Positions 34,850 through 45,924 are shown, counted from the stretch's first letter. The stretch: DNA of 64,000 nucleotides from Aselliscus stoliczkanus (GCA_033961575.1 CM066730.1:139589523-139653522), one strand, 5' to 3'. Numbers and translations are program-made. The notes: generated by a model from the sequence alone, not told the origin.

Positions 34850-35240
34850 AGTGGAAGACAGCAGGCCCAGCCAATAGAAAGCTCATTTATTTTGTAAACA
34901 GAGAATAATTCATTCATTTGCTAATGTTCTCTCCCAGAGAAAACCTGAGCCAATTCTGCCTTTAATCTGTTATTATAGCTTGAAAGGAAGGATGTCTCCA
35001 CACCCCATGCCTTTGAACATCCCATTTGGGACACAGAGGAATGGTGCTTCTTTTGTCTCAACATCAAAGCACAGTTTATGCCTTGACAGGTATATATATG
35101 TGTTGAAAATTATAAATAAGTACAGAAAATCAAACCCCTCCGGTTGCCCAATTGTCCCACTTTCCAAGAAAATGAAAGAGAGGATAACTTAAAATGAATA
35201 AAAATATACTCCCCATTTGGAAGTCTGAAACTGATAGTGT
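34850..35240. other. unique AT-rich block, possible conserved non-coding element
   Basis: No repeat family is recognisable. The block has balanced AT-rich sequence with homeodomain-type sites ('ctcatttattttgtaaacag', 'ataattcattcatttgctaa') and a FOX-like TGTAAACA. The frames on both strands (34973-35192) are chance. Enhancer status is inference only. Confidence 0.3.
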
Positions 35241-35551
35241 TTACCAGAAATTATATGAGCAGAGAACTCATGCTTTTATTTGATTGTGGGTTTGAGTCTG
35301 TGTCTGGGCTCTGAGATTCTTTCTTTGTGAGTGATTGCTACTGCTGAGGGAATTGGCAGTGTGACCAGACAGAGGGAAGGGATAAAATGATTAGGTCCAA
35401 GACTTCATTGCCAAGCTTCTTCCTCTGAGATTTAGAAACCATCTCTCTTTCAGCCCCTTAATGTTTCCTGAACACCGTGAATTTCTCCAGGGGGCTTTAT
35501 GGCCAGAACTGATCACATTCAATTCTCCAGGGAAGAAATAGGCAGGTTTGT

Positions 35552-35552
35552 C

Positions 35553-35583
<31 letters not shown>

Positions 35584-35604
35584 TCTATTTATTTATTTAT
35601 TTAG
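35552..35604. repeat. (TTTA)n microsatellite
   Basis: TTTA units with a single ATCT interruption at about 35583. Confidence 0.97.
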
Positions 35605-36200
35605 AACAAGAAATGGAGAGGAGAGCCCTCTTATCTTGATTGCAGTGGGTGAGGACAGCTAGAAGGCCTGAGAGTGACTGGCCCTCAGCCTAAATCTCTT
35701 CTCTGTCAGGTCTAACTGCCCCCTATCCTGCCCTTCTCATTTCTCTTCATCCTTTTCCTCCCATGCTTTTCTCTCCCCCTGCCTTTCTCTGTTTCCTCTT
35801 CCTTCCTCACCCTAACCTTTTGCCACAGACTTTAAGCCTCGGATGTGGTCAGCCTCTTCCAGTTAACGGTCACCAGATTTCACTCAAGTAAGAATAGTAA
35901 AAGATGTATTATAAGGCCTGGAACCAGAGAGCAATCAGAATGGGTGGCCGAGAAGGGGCTATCCCTCTCCATCTGCTGCTCAGGAGTCCTCTGGTGTCCC
36001 CTTCCAGACACATCAACAGTTCAGCATCTGCTGTCCCCTTGAACTTGTACTTGCTGCAACCACTAAAAGTTGTGACTCTTCTTCATGCTTCTGGCTTCTC
36101 CTCATCTTTCTTTCTCATTTCTCTCACTTTTATCTCTTGCTTCTAACTACATCATGCCCTTCATAGTTTCTAGTTCAGATCCCCAATAAGAAATCTGATT
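35605..36200. other. no gene seen; pyrimidine-rich
   Basis: 35700-35830 is C/T-rich low-complexity sequence. Plus frames at 35845-36146 lack a domain. Confidence 0.4.
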
Positions 36201-36279
36201 GCCTGTATTAGTCAGGGTTCTCCAGAGAAATGGAACCCCAATAGGATATGAAGATGGATGGATGGATAGAAAGAATATG

Positions 36280-36283
<4 letters not shown>

Positions 36284-36340
<57 letters not shown>
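36284..36340. repeat. (GA)n microsatellite
   Basis: Uninterrupted AG dinucleotides, about 26 units, inside the old interspersed repeat. Poly-Arg/Glu and poly-Ser/Leu frames here are artefacts. Confidence 0.97.
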
Positions 36341-36341
<1 letters not shown>

Positions 36342-36355
36342 CAGAGACACACAGA

Positions 36356-36564
36356 CAGGGTGCCACAACAATGTATACACGTTTTAAGAAACGAAAAAAC
36401 TATTAAAATTATAATACTCAATGTATACCAATAACAAAAGATGAATAAAAGTCACATTTGACTTCTGCTATTACAAGAGGTGCTCAAAGTGGTTACTGTC
36501 TGCATAAGTTTAATAGTCTCTGCGTTTCTTAAAATGTGTATACATTTTTTTTGGCACCTTCAGA

Positions 36565-36565
<1 letters not shown>
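36356..36565. mobile_element. mariner-type MITE, copy A
   Basis: Left inverted repeat 'cagggtgccacaacaatgta' and 'tacacgttttaagaaa'. Right end 'cttaaaatgtgtatacattt' then TTTTTGGCACCTTCAG. Internal sequence 'gatgaataaaagtcacattt' and 'aagaggtgctcaaagtggtt' matches copies B and C. The flanking TA is no longer evident, and microsatellite sequence abuts both ends. Confidence 0.85.
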
Positions 36566-36600
<35 letters not shown>

Positions 36601-36630
36601 CATATCCATCTATCTATCAATCTATCTAAA
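36566..36630. repeat. (GT)n and (ATCT)n microsatellites
   Basis: About 15 GT units to 36598, then ATCTATCT units, adjoining the 3' end of mariner copy A. Confidence 0.93.
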
Positions 36631-36980
36631 TAGACCTATTATAAGGAATTGATTCATATGATTGTGAATACTAATTCTCAAGATCTATAGTTGGCATACT
36701 GGAACCCTAGGAAAAGCTGATGTTTCAGTTTCAATCCCAAGGCAAGAAAGAACTGGTGTCCCAGCTCCAGGAAGTAAGATAGGAGGAATTCCCTCTTTGT
36801 TCTATTCAGTCCTTCAATTGATTGGAGGAAGCCCACCCACTTTAGGGAGGAAAATCTGCTTTTCTCAGTTTATTGATTTAAATGTTAAGTGCACCCCAAA
36901 ACACCCAGAATAATGTTTGACCAAGTATCTTGCCATCCTATGGCCCAGTCCAATTGACACATAAAACTAACAATCACATT

Positions 36981-37610
36981 GCCCCAGATCACCTCTCTAG
37001 TGCCCTCTCTCTTTTCTCTCTCTCACCGCCTCCCACCTGGCTGTCCTCCCGGCAGTTAGTCTGGTCAGCCTTTGGATTGGCTGCCATAGGGCCAGGTGTG
37101 CACCCCTATCCAATTACCTGAGGCTGACTGGTAAGCTAAGGGGATAGATACATCCATCAGCCACTTATGGATGTCCCTTAAGCAGAAGCTTGGGGTGGGG
37201 GACAGTTTCCAGAACCTGGGGTGGCAGTAGCAGAAGGATCAAATTAAGCCCTACAGTCCTAAGGCCTCCAACATCACTAAATGAAGGGAGTGTGTGTGGC
37301 GAGAGCTGCTGAGTCAGTTATAAAATCAGATATTTTATTGAGCTGCGGGCTTGTGTCAGGCACTGTGGATACAAAGGTAACAGGATATGACATCTGCACC
37401 CAAGGTCTGCATCCAAGCCTCCCACAGAGGGTAGGAGAGGCAGCTCAAGAAACCCTGCAGCTCGGTAAACATAAAACGCTTGGCTACAAGGCATCTTGGA
37501 GATCTAGTCCAACAACCCCCCCTCTGTTTCCCAAGTCGAGAAATGCAAACTCAGACTTGCCTAGAGTCACATGCTAGTTACAGGTAGAGATTTCATTTCA
37601 GTTGTCATGT
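36981..37610. other. no gene seen
   Basis: 37470-37590 carries a MIR-like tail ('acttgcctagagtcacatgc', 'tagttacaggtagagatttc'). The 98-aa frame at 37281-37577 has no domain. Confidence 0.4.
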
Positions 37611-37618
37611 GTTAAATA

Positions 37619-37851
37619 CAGAGGGTGCCAAAAAATGTATACACATTTTAAGAAAGAAAAAAACTATTAGTTGTAATACTCAATATATACTGATAACAAA
37701 AGATGAATACAAGTCATGTTTGACTTCTGCAGTTAGAAGAGGTGCTCAAAGTGGTTCCCATCAGCGACCAGACACTTCTGATTACAGGGAACTACTGCTT
37801 GAGCATAGATAACATCTCTTAAAATATGTGTACATTTTTTGGCACCCCCAG
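37619..37851. mobile_element. mariner-type MITE, copy B (233 bp)
   Basis: Flanked by TA at 37617-37618 and 37852-37853. Termini are 'cagagggtgccaaaaaatgt' and the inverted complement ending 'ttttttggcacccccag'. Internal sequence matches the two ends of the 575-bp copy C, so this is an internal-deletion derivative. Confidence 0.92.
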
Positions 37852-37879
37852 TATATAACATGTGCTAGAGATTAGGCTA

Positions 37880-38010
37880 TATCTTTTCATGTTTAGTATT
37901 TCATTTAACCCTTATTACAGTGATGTGAGGTAGCCTTTCCCCAGAGGAGAGACCTAGATTTCAGAGAGGTTTATCGACTCACTCAAAGTCATATAAGTAG
38001 GTAGGAGAGA
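37880..38010 (-). repeat. MIR fragment
   Basis: 'catttaacccttattacagt', 'gatgtgaggtagcctttccc' and 'cactcaaagtcatataagta' fit antisense MIR. Confidence 0.65.
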
Positions 38011-38019
38011 AATGAGAGA

Positions 38020-38465
38020 CGGCCTCCTATGATGTCAGTGTTGCAAACAAAGGCGGTGTGTTAGAAACTACAAGTATGGCATCAAAGTATCTTTAAGGAA
38101 AACATCCAATGCTTACCAATGTAATACTTCCCTACCTTTTGGAAGAGCAGATATTCAATGGATAGAAAAGCAGAAGGGAGGACATTTTTGAGAGACTGGA
38201 TAAGAAAGGAATGTGATGGAAACATAAAAAGGGTTGTGGGGTGGACAGCTTTGAGATGATCAATCCCAAAGATGTTTCCACTGAGGACTTTTGAATATCC
38301 CAGGAAAAGACCCATTTTGCAGGTGAACAGGATGATTTGGCAATGAAGAAAAGAGGGAAAGAATCAGGTAGGGCATTGAAAGGAGGCCTGCTCAGTGCAC
38401 TGATGAAATGTTCTGTCCTTATTTCCTTAACCTGAAAGACTTCTGTCTGACCAAAGAGTTATTTG
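38020..38465. other. no gene seen
   Basis: Purine-rich sequence. The minus 77-aa frame 38082-38315 has no domain; the plus strand here is vaguely like antisense L2. Confidence 0.35.
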
Positions 38466-38470
38466 AAATA

Positions 38471-38472
<2 letters not shown>

Positions 38473-38528
<56 letters not shown>

Positions 38529-38531
38529 TTC
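38473..38531. repeat. (TA)n microsatellite with T run
   Basis: About 24 uninterrupted AT units to 38520, then an 11-nt T run. Confidence 0.97.
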
Positions 38532-39475
38532 CCCATGCTGAGTTTGCAACTTTTCCTGAAATCAGAGCATTCAGACCAGCATGAGTAGTGAGCTACGAGC
38601 TTCTGCAGAACTGGAAATCACTCCCGGTCAGCTGAGCAGAATGCAGAGACAAGATAATGCCTGGTCGTGGTACTTCTGGGCTGTGGACTCTCCTGGGCCA
38701 TGGACTCCTTTATCTTCCTCCTCCCCTCCCCATTTTATTCCCTTTTTCCCTCTCCTTCCCTGTTCTACTTTCTCCTATCCTCCGCTACTTCTTGTCCTGT
38801 ATTTGTGTAGCGTAGTGTATAGAATAGGGATTATGACTCGAATTGCTACATCGGTCAACAGGCCACTAAAATCAGGATGCGATGCTATATGGAATGGAGA
38901 GGACAGCGGAGACTGGAAGTGCATGCCTTAGCTCTAAAGGGCAGTGGTTTCTCAGCAAGACCTAACTGTTTCCATGCTTTGACGGTGGACTCAGGGTTGC
39001 TAGGCTCTCCAACTTTTCAAAAGAACCTGGAAATCTGCATTTATCTTTTACGAAATACCCTATGTTTAAATGTCATCAACGAATTCTATTCTTTTTCAAA
39101 GTCTTGCAGGCTAGTAATGACCCATAGACCACCAGCTTCTGACCCCTGATCTACAGTAAACATAGTTGAAGTAGCTCTGTTGCTTCTAGTGGTGTGATTG
39201 CATGTCTCTTAGCTTGTCTGAGCCTTGGTTTCATGGTTATCAAGTAGCATCGAAAATAACATAGTAAATGCCAGGCTCACTGTCTCACAGAATAGATGCA
39301 CCATAGCTAAGAATTCCCTCCCCTCCCTTCCATTCCATGCCATGACCATAGTGCTTTAATGACGTGTACACCTGATTCCAGAGAGGAATGTACAGTCTAT
39401 TACAAGACCTGTGGCTCCTGCAACATCAGCCTGAGTTTCCTCTGCAAACGATTAGATCAGAAGAGCCCACAGTGT
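38532..39475. other. no gene seen
   Basis: 38715-38805 is C/T-rich. The 116-aa plus frame at 38581-38931 runs through it and has no domain. 38940-39160 has some features of an old hAT fossil ('aacctggaaatctgcattta', 'accagcttctgacccctgat'). Confidence 0.35.
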
Positions 39476-39479
39476 GTTC

Positions 39480-39680
39480 TTAGCCTGCTTTGTTGAAAGC
39501 TATTTTCCCCAAATGCATTTTTTTGTGGGCAATGAATCTCTATGCATGCACAATTTCACACGAAAAGATTTGCCCTTTTTATCGTACGCATGGTTTGAAT
39601 TGGCCAGCCTACGTGAAAATATTTCCATTCATTAGCATGCCAAATGATGTCACTGGCCTGGAACTTGGGTAGAAATAGAT
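39480..39680. other. unique block, possible conserved non-coding element
   Basis: Not a recognised repeat. It keeps several CpGs ('tttcacacgaaaagatttgc', 'ttatcgtacgcatggtttga', 'gcctacgtgaaaatatttcc') and POU/CRE-like strings ('aatgatgtcac', 'tatgcatgcac') in otherwise CpG-poor sequence. Function is inferred. Confidence 0.35.
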
Positions 39681-39964
39681 GCCTAGCCCTCTAAGGACTC
39701 TCACAGGAGCCCATCTAGTCTGGCTTTCCACCTACTTGTCTTTCAAATACATCCCCATAAGGTGGTGAGGGCTCACTATTCTGGGAAGCTGCCCTTGCTA
39801 CTCTAGTTAGTTGAAATGTCTTCCTTATATCAAATTTAAATCTGGATTTCAGTAACTTCTGTCCATGGGTTTAGAGCTACCCTCCAGCAGTACTGCGAGT
39901 TAAGTTTAGTCACAGCACAACATGACATTCCATTAAACAATCATAGTAATGAGAACTTAACATA

Positions 39965-40140
39965 CATGTCAGGGCTGTTCTCCATGATTTGCATATATTT
40001 GCTTGTTTAACATTTACAAAAATGCTGTATGGCAGGTGATAATAAAGCATTCTCATTTTGAGAATAAGGAAACTTGTAACAGAACCATTAAGTGACACGC
40101 CCAAGGTCTTATAGTTTGTAAGTGGGAGAAGCAGGGAGGA
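39965..40140 (-). repeat. MIR SINE
   Basis: 'aaaatgctgtatggcaggtg', 'cattctcattttgagaataa' and 'cacgcccaaggtcttatagt' fit antisense MIR. Confidence 0.7.
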
Positions 40141-40209
40141 AGCCATGGCAGCCTGGCCTTCAAGTTCATGGTCTCAGGGACGATAGCCTCCTGCTCTCCA
40201 TGATGGAGG

Positions 40210-40435
40210 CTCTGTGCCAAGGTCTACTGTGCAGGACCAAGGGTTTCGATGTCATCCAGAGCCAGATTTACATCCTGTCTCGGTCACTTCCTGTCAGAGC
40301 AAACTTGGGCAACTTACTCCATATCCAAGGCCTTTAAAGGAGGACTTGCTACCTCTCAGGGTTCAAATATTTGTAAATTATCCAGAACAGTGACTGACAA
40401 GTAGTAGACACACAATAGTTTTTTGCTGAGTAAAT
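40210..40435 (+). repeat. MIR SINE
   Basis: 'tccagagccagatttacatc', 'tgtctcggtcacttcctgtc', 'aaacttgggcaacttactcc' and 'cagtgactgacaagtagtag' follow sense MIR order. The 71-aa frame at 40122-40337 overlaps it. Confidence 0.72.
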
Positions 40436-41010
40436 TACATTTATCAGGATTGTAGACAGTGCATCACTAGTCTAGTGCATCATTGGTCTTTCTTTCCATG
40501 GCAGACTTTCTAAGAGCCTTCTTCATACTTGTTGCTCACCCTTCTATGGACACTCTCCATTGTCCTCCATCCTTTTAGCTTGAAGGGCATTTCAGTGCCG
40601 CCTTGCCTAGCTCAGAATACAGTGTATTCTCATGAGTTTAGCACTCCAGTCCCATCATTGCAGCTAAGACTGTGCTAATACACTTCTCTCTCAAGCATCT
40701 ATTTTGTTCCAAGAACTACATTAGGAACTGAGGATAAATATATGATTTAAGATAAAATTTTTTCCCTAAGGGCCCCTCAGGTAGAGTAGGTTTCATGGTA
40801 CAAAGAGTTATGGAAAGGGTAAAAGAGGGCATGAAGGAGGAAGGACAGCTCTACCCAGAGTGAGGTAAAACATAAATCATTTTTGAGTAAAGGAGGGAAG
40901 GGAGAGAAAGAAAGAAAATGTTTGGTTTAGGACCTTGGGAGAACCTAAATGTGAAAAACCAAACCTTACATAAACTCATGGAAGAATACTTAAATTCTCT
41001 TAAAATGGGT
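40436..41010. other. no gene seen
   Basis: Contains a weak L2-like phrase ('attttgttccaagaactaca'). Otherwise unassigned. Confidence 0.35.
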
Positions 41011-41014
41011 TATA

Positions 41015-41096
41015 TTGGGTTGTTGGAAAAGGCATGATGTATTTTTTCCTATGTTTTTCATTGCAAAAATGAGTCATGAGTTTTCCAACAATCCAA
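41015..41096. mobile_element. 82-bp palindromic mariner-type MITE
   Basis: Bounded by TA at 41013-41014 and 41097-41098. Ends are 'ttgggttgttggaaaa' and the near-perfect inverted 'ttttccaacaatccaa' (one mismatch). Size and layout resemble the human MADE1 MITE of the mariner superfamily, but the sequence differs. Confidence 0.88.
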
Positions 41097-41099
41097 TAG

Positions 41100-41605
41100 G
41101 GAAATTCATAAATATGACAAAAAAGTATCATATATAAAGGATGAGATTGGTCAATTTTATTACTTCAAAATTTAAAATGAATATATAACAAAAAAAGAGA
41201 AGAAAAAAACTGGTGTGTAACAAAAGATGTAGGTTATGAGATTACTCATAGATTTGAAGATAATTTTATCACTTATAACAAAGGACAAGTATCCAGAGAA
41301 ATAATGAATCAGTAAATAAAAGCAACAAAAAGGAAAATGAGGAAAGGAGTTGTACAGGCAATTCACATAAGAGCAATCTAAAATGCCTATTAAACATATT
41401 TCTGACCTTAATAATCTGGGGAATTTCAAATTGAAATGATAATAAGAAAGACAGTTTTTCATCCATTAGGCTAACAAACATTTAAAGTTGTGACAAAATC
41501 AAGTATTGGTGAAGGAATAAAGAAAGGAAAATTATCATGAATTGCTCAAGAAATATGCACTGATAATACATTTACAAAGAGCAATTTAGCTGTCTGTGTA
41601 TATTT

Positions 41606-41679
<74 letters not shown>

Positions 41680-42240
41680 AAGAATGTTATAGACATGTGC
41701 ACAAAGAAACATATACCAGGAAATTCATTGCAATTCTATTTATAATAGAAAAATATATAAACCACATGTATGCCCATTAGTTAAGGAATCAATGACTAAA
41801 GTATTTATATAATAGGATACTTAAAGAGAAAAGGCTAATGGTAAGATTCTAAACACATAGTTTAAGTGAAAAAAATGTGTAGGATGATATTTAGTGTATG
41901 TGCAATATACTATCATTTATGGAAATCTTTTAAAAAATCCATACACAACTAAAATAACACTATTTGTTCATGCAGGAAATATGCAAAAAAATAGACTGGA
42001 AAAAATATACACTTAATTCATGAAAGTAGTGGCCACTGAAGAGGGAAGAAGAAATGAGACTGGCATTGAGAGAGCAAGAAGGGACTTTAATTTTATGTGA
42101 ATTGTTTGATGTGTTTACTACAGAAAGATTTAAAACAACTGTGACAAAAATGTTAATAATTATCCATTATTGGTGGTGGGTCATGGATGTTTGTTTTATC
42201 ATTCATTGTTATTTCTGTTACTTTTATATATGTGTCAAAA
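41100..42240 (+). repeat. old L1/HAL1-like fragment
   Basis: 'caggcaattcacataagagc', 'gaatttcaaattgaaatgat' and 'ccattaggctaacaaacatt' are followed by 'tataccaggaaattcattgc', 'atttataatagaaaaatata' and 'gccattagttaagg'-type sequence. Highly diverged, and interrupted by a CT microsatellite at 41611-41678. Confidence 0.6.
41611..41678. repeat. (CT)34 microsatellite
   Basis: 68 nt of uninterrupted CT, inside the old L1-like fragment, in the opposite purine/pyrimidine sense to the GA arrays. Confidence 0.98.
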
Positions 42241-42500
42241 ATTTAAATGCAATTCCGGGAGATGAAGGCTTACTTTGAACATCATATCTGGTTGGTAGGT
42301 GAGAATGGGGATGCAGGTCAGAGTTTCCCTGGGTTTCTTCCCTTCAAATGGCTCTAGGATAACCTAGCTCCAGCTCATGGAAAAATAAATTTTAAAAATA
42401 GCACAACAATCCAATTGATTTCTGATCATGAGCTTACAACCCTCACAGGAACCAATAGTATACTTTGTTTTGCTGAAAATCGTATGTAAAGTATTAAGCA

Positions 42501-43012
42501 GGAGCTGGCTGAGTGGCTCAGTTGGTTAAGAGTTGGCTTGGAGCACATGCTCTGAGCAACAGGGCTGCCGGTTCGATTCTCAAATGGGCCAGGGAGCGCT
42601 GCACCCTAGCTGAGCTGTAGCTGAGCTGCCAACAGGTGGCAGGATGGCTCAGCTGGTGTAACAACAAGATTGCCTGTTCAGTGGTGGGCTACGCCCACCT
42701 GCAACTAAAGATTGAACTCAGCACCTTGAGCTGAGTTGCTGCTGGGATTGCTCAGAGGATAGAATGTATGCTCTTAAAAATAAGGCTGCTCGTTCGACTC
42801 CTGCATGGGATGGTGGCTACGCCCACCCACAACTAAGATTGAACACAGCACCTTGAGCTTAGAGGCCACAAGCTGCCAATGGGAAGCCAGATGGCGACTG
42901 GCACCCTTCACAACGAAGACTGATGAAAAATAACTTGACCGGTCCCCTTTCCCAATTCCCCAACACTGTTCCCCTCCCCCAATTCCCCAATAAAATCTTT
43001 TAAAAAACCAAA
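42501..43012 (+). mobile_element. dimeric-tRNA SINE with T+ tail (512 bp)
   Basis: Head 1 has 'tggctcagttggttaagag' and B box GGTTCGATTC. Then comes the module 'gccaacaggtggcaggatgg', and a second tRNA-like unit at about 42743-42810 ('gattgctcagaggatagaat', then GTTCGACTCC). The 3' end carries 'ccaattccccaataaaatct' and TTTAAAAAA, with AATAAA at 42989-42994. The perfect 13-bp TSD aaagtattaagca lies at 42488-42500 and 43013-43025. Not protein-coding: the 138-aa minus frame at 42774-43190 is a shadow. Confidence 0.9.
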
Positions 43013-43224
43013 AAAGTATTAAGCAAAGGAAAACTTTACATTTCTGTATCCAAATTCTTTTAATTAAAATTTCAGCAAACAATGGAAAGCACTTTCCCCC
43101 TGTGGTAGGCCCTATGCTAGGTGGAAAGGATGCATAGATCAACCATTTCCCTGGAAGCAGAGTGCTGAAGCTGTATTTTACTGGGTGCATACCCTCAGAT
43201 CCAAATTTCTCCCCCAGCTCCGTT

Positions 43225-43365
43225 TTGTAAGTATTTCCCCACAGAAATCCTGAGAAGTAGGTATTATTATCCCCAAATTACTATATTGAGATTAAGCCAG
43301 CCCAAGGTCATCACCAGTAAGTAAATGGCCGAGTGTACGCGTATTCTCAGACTGAGATTTCTGAC
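43225..43365 (-). repeat. MIR fragment
   Basis: 'cagaaatcctgagaagtagg', 'tattattatccccaaattac' and 'gcccaaggtcatcaccagta' fit antisense MIR. Confidence 0.7.
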
Positions 43366-43890
43366 ATGAGGTTCCACGTTGCTAGAGCAGACATTGGATG
43401 TTTTCAGAGAAGTGAGACTAGTGCTCTTTAGAGACACAGTGTCCTGTAAAATGCAAAACTTTCCAACCTTTGCTTTTGTCCTTGAAACTGAGAAGTAAAA
43501 TTGTAGGTGGAACTAATGGTCTTTGGATGACAGGCCTGCCTACCATTTAGCTTTGGTTCCCACTGGGCTGGAACCACGTCATCCGCCATGGTTGCCTCTG
43601 TGCTTAGAGTGTAGACACTCAGATAGAGTGCCTTCAGAGCACGCCTTGCACCTGCCAGTGACGAATCATCATCCGGGAGGCCTGTGAGCACCTAACTGAC
43701 TTCTTCATTCAGAGGACACACCTCTCATCTCAGAGCAAGATGCTGAGATATATAGGACACAGAATCCAGGCTCTCGTGTCAGTTTCCTTTCAGCTTCCTC
43801 TGTGATATGAGCCAGAGTGAACTTTCTGATCCTTAAGTCTTATGCATTTAAAATCGTTCCAGTTCTTAGATCACCCATATACGTAGGGAA
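43366..43890. other. no gene seen
   Basis: The minus 87-aa frame at 43428-43691 has no domain. 43800-43870 is weakly L2-like ('cagagtgaactttctgatcc'). Confidence 0.35.
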
Positions 43891-43894
43891 TTAA

Positions 43895-44065
43895 ATGAAC
43901 AGGGTAGGCTGAATAACAAATGGTCTCTCTTGATCCTCAAGATAGTCTTGTGAGATACAAAGGAAAATTCCTAAAACCTCCATTTTCCAGAAGAGACTCT
44001 GAGGTTACAGAACACTCTGGGAGGTGGCTCCCCGGTCAGCAGAGGTACTTTTAGGCTTTAGTGTA
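43895..44065 (-). repeat. MIR SINE
   Basis: 'gatagtcttgtgagatacaa', 'cctccattttccagaagaga' and 'ctctgaggttacagaacact' fit antisense MIR. Confidence 0.6.
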
Positions 44066-44089
44066 CGCGTGAGCCTTGACCAACTATCC

Positions 44090-44725
44090 ACCATTATTCT
44101 AATGGCCTGACAACAGCCTTCCAATGTTGCCCAATGGTTTTGCCTTTTCTCCCAGTCAGGCACGGCTCAGCCTAACTCCTGCAGGCCCTGCTCAAGCACT
44201 TTCTTCAGGAGCTAACGCTGGACAGTACATAGGGTAGTCAGTAGAGGACCTCAGTCAAGGTACCCTGTCTTAATAACATCTGTGTATTATACCTCTTGTA
44301 GCTCAGGACAGCATAGGAACAATTAAAGGAGCGGTTATGAACAATGAGTCCACAAAATGGAATGAATTGTGTATATGTCATAGTATTATAGCTGATGCGT
44401 ATACCAACAAGGATACACACACATCCTCACGTATACAGGGGCACACACTGCAAGGGCGGAGCTAGAGCATACTTTGGGTATTAACCTCTCTGCTCGGCAT
44501 TGTGAGACATCGATGCTTCCCTTGCTTCCACATCTTCTCACCTGTGGTTCTCTCCGCCCCAAGTACCATCCTGGGTCAGCGTGGCTTCCCATCCCACAAT
44601 CCTTGTTTAAATCCTACCACTCCTCTGACCTCAGCCTTCATATCTTTCCTCAGAGAGGTCTTCCTGAGCATCCCACCTCTAGATTCAGTGGTTCTCACAC
44701 ACTCCTAAGGAGTCCACCCTTCTCC
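44090..44725 (+). repeat. L2 LINE pieces, sense
   Basis: 'gcagctcctcaagcact'-like text near 44185, then 'cctctgacctcagccttcat', 'ctttcctcagagaggtcttc' and 'ctgagcatcccacctctaga' at 44620-44685 match L2 3' region. The middle (44220-44500) is unassigned and may be a separate insertion. Frames at 44474-44731 are within it. Confidence 0.55.
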
Positions 44726-45920
44726 TTTTGATGTGTAACTCATCACATGGGTAATCATTGTCATTGTCTGTGCTGGAGGAGAAGCAACAGGCCTGGGGAG
44801 AACCCAAGAATTTCTCAAGCATGTAGGTCTACACTTACACTGTTACATAGAACTGGGTTCCTGCCCTCGGGGCAGTCCCACAGGCCTTCTGTCCCATGCC
44901 CATATCAGGCACGTACCTTCCTTATCATGTCATTATCATAAGGAGAATGATATGGAGTTTAGCATGAGCTGCCTGGCCCTCTCCTGTTATAGCTTGCTGA
45001 TGCTAGCCAGGTTTAGGGTAACTTGATTGGTTTTTCACTCTCCTCTATCCTATTGATCCCACATTTTGACAGAAAACTATTTTCCCTAGATTCATTGTCA
45101 ACACTCTTTCTAAAATACCATGCCATCTTTTTTATATTCTTACAGTCCACCACCTGCCTCTCCCTGGGCCTTCGTTTCTGCTTATACAGTGAGAGAGGTG
45201 GAGAAGACAAATCTCCCATGTCCTTCCCAGGTTAATGTTCTGAATCTGTGAAATGTTCCCTTTGTAGTCTGAGGAGCCCAAAGAAATATTCCCCCATTTT
45301 AAGTGACTATCATCTAAGGGCCATAGAAGACAACTTAAATGAACACTATTTGCTGTATACCATGTCTGTGGTCTTACTTATTTTTCTCCCCTTCCAACCT
45401 GCCCCAGGTGGTTGACCTTTCACCCTCATGGGCCTCATAGAACAATAGTGCTTCTGTAGAGATCTGATACATATTACTCGATGAAAGCTATAACACGGGA
45501 AAGTTAATAGCGATTAGAATCTATTTGCCTTCACTTCATCTTATTACAGATTATACTTGTATATTAACTTCATAATTCTCTGATTACCAAGGAGTTCAGC
45601 TCAGGTCCTGGGTCTCTCTCTGCAGTCCTAATTAGCTTTGTCCGGCTGAGCTCATGCTGGACTGAACCATTACCACAGCATTTCTCACTCAGTATCAGAA
45701 GCGAGAGTGATTCATTCTGGGAACCGTGTCTGCGTTGCTGTAAACTATTTGCATACCATGCGGATTTGCTCAAAACTGAGCCTATGCCAGGTCCCAGAAG
45801 CAGTCTGCTTCCACTCCCTCCCCCACTTATCTGAGAAATGACAGTGCTTTATTCAGTAAATGGTCCCATCCAGAGAATTGACATCACTTTCTCGAGGCAG
45901 CAGGGCATCGTGGTTGTGTA
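44726..45920. other. no gene seen
   Basis: Mixed unique-looking sequence. Frames at 45013-45235 occur on both strands and have no domain. 44720-44790 may be an L2 end. Confidence 0.4.
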
Positions 45921-45924
45921 CACA

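Larger units (their letters stand above)
36204..36980 (+). repeat. old mammalian interspersed repeat, split by later insertions
   Basis: Starts 'tattagtcagggttctccag' and 'agaaatggaaccccaatagg', resumes at about 36630 with 'ataaggaattgattcatatg' and ends 'aattgacacataaaactaac'. I recognise it as a common dispersed mammalian repeat but cannot name the family safely. A GA array, a mariner-type element and a GT array separate its halves. Confidence 0.65.

Noticed and set aside
36241..36630. Possible CRISPR-like or satellite array
   Set aside because: Simple dinucleotide and tetranucleotide repeats only; no direct repeats with unique spacers.
38581..38931. 116-aa plus-strand frame, possible small protein
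   Set aside because: Its Ser/Pro run comes from C/T-rich low-complexity sequence and there is no domain.
42774..43190. 138-aa minus-strand frame
   Set aside because: Starts in unique flank and runs antisense through the dimeric SINE; no domain.
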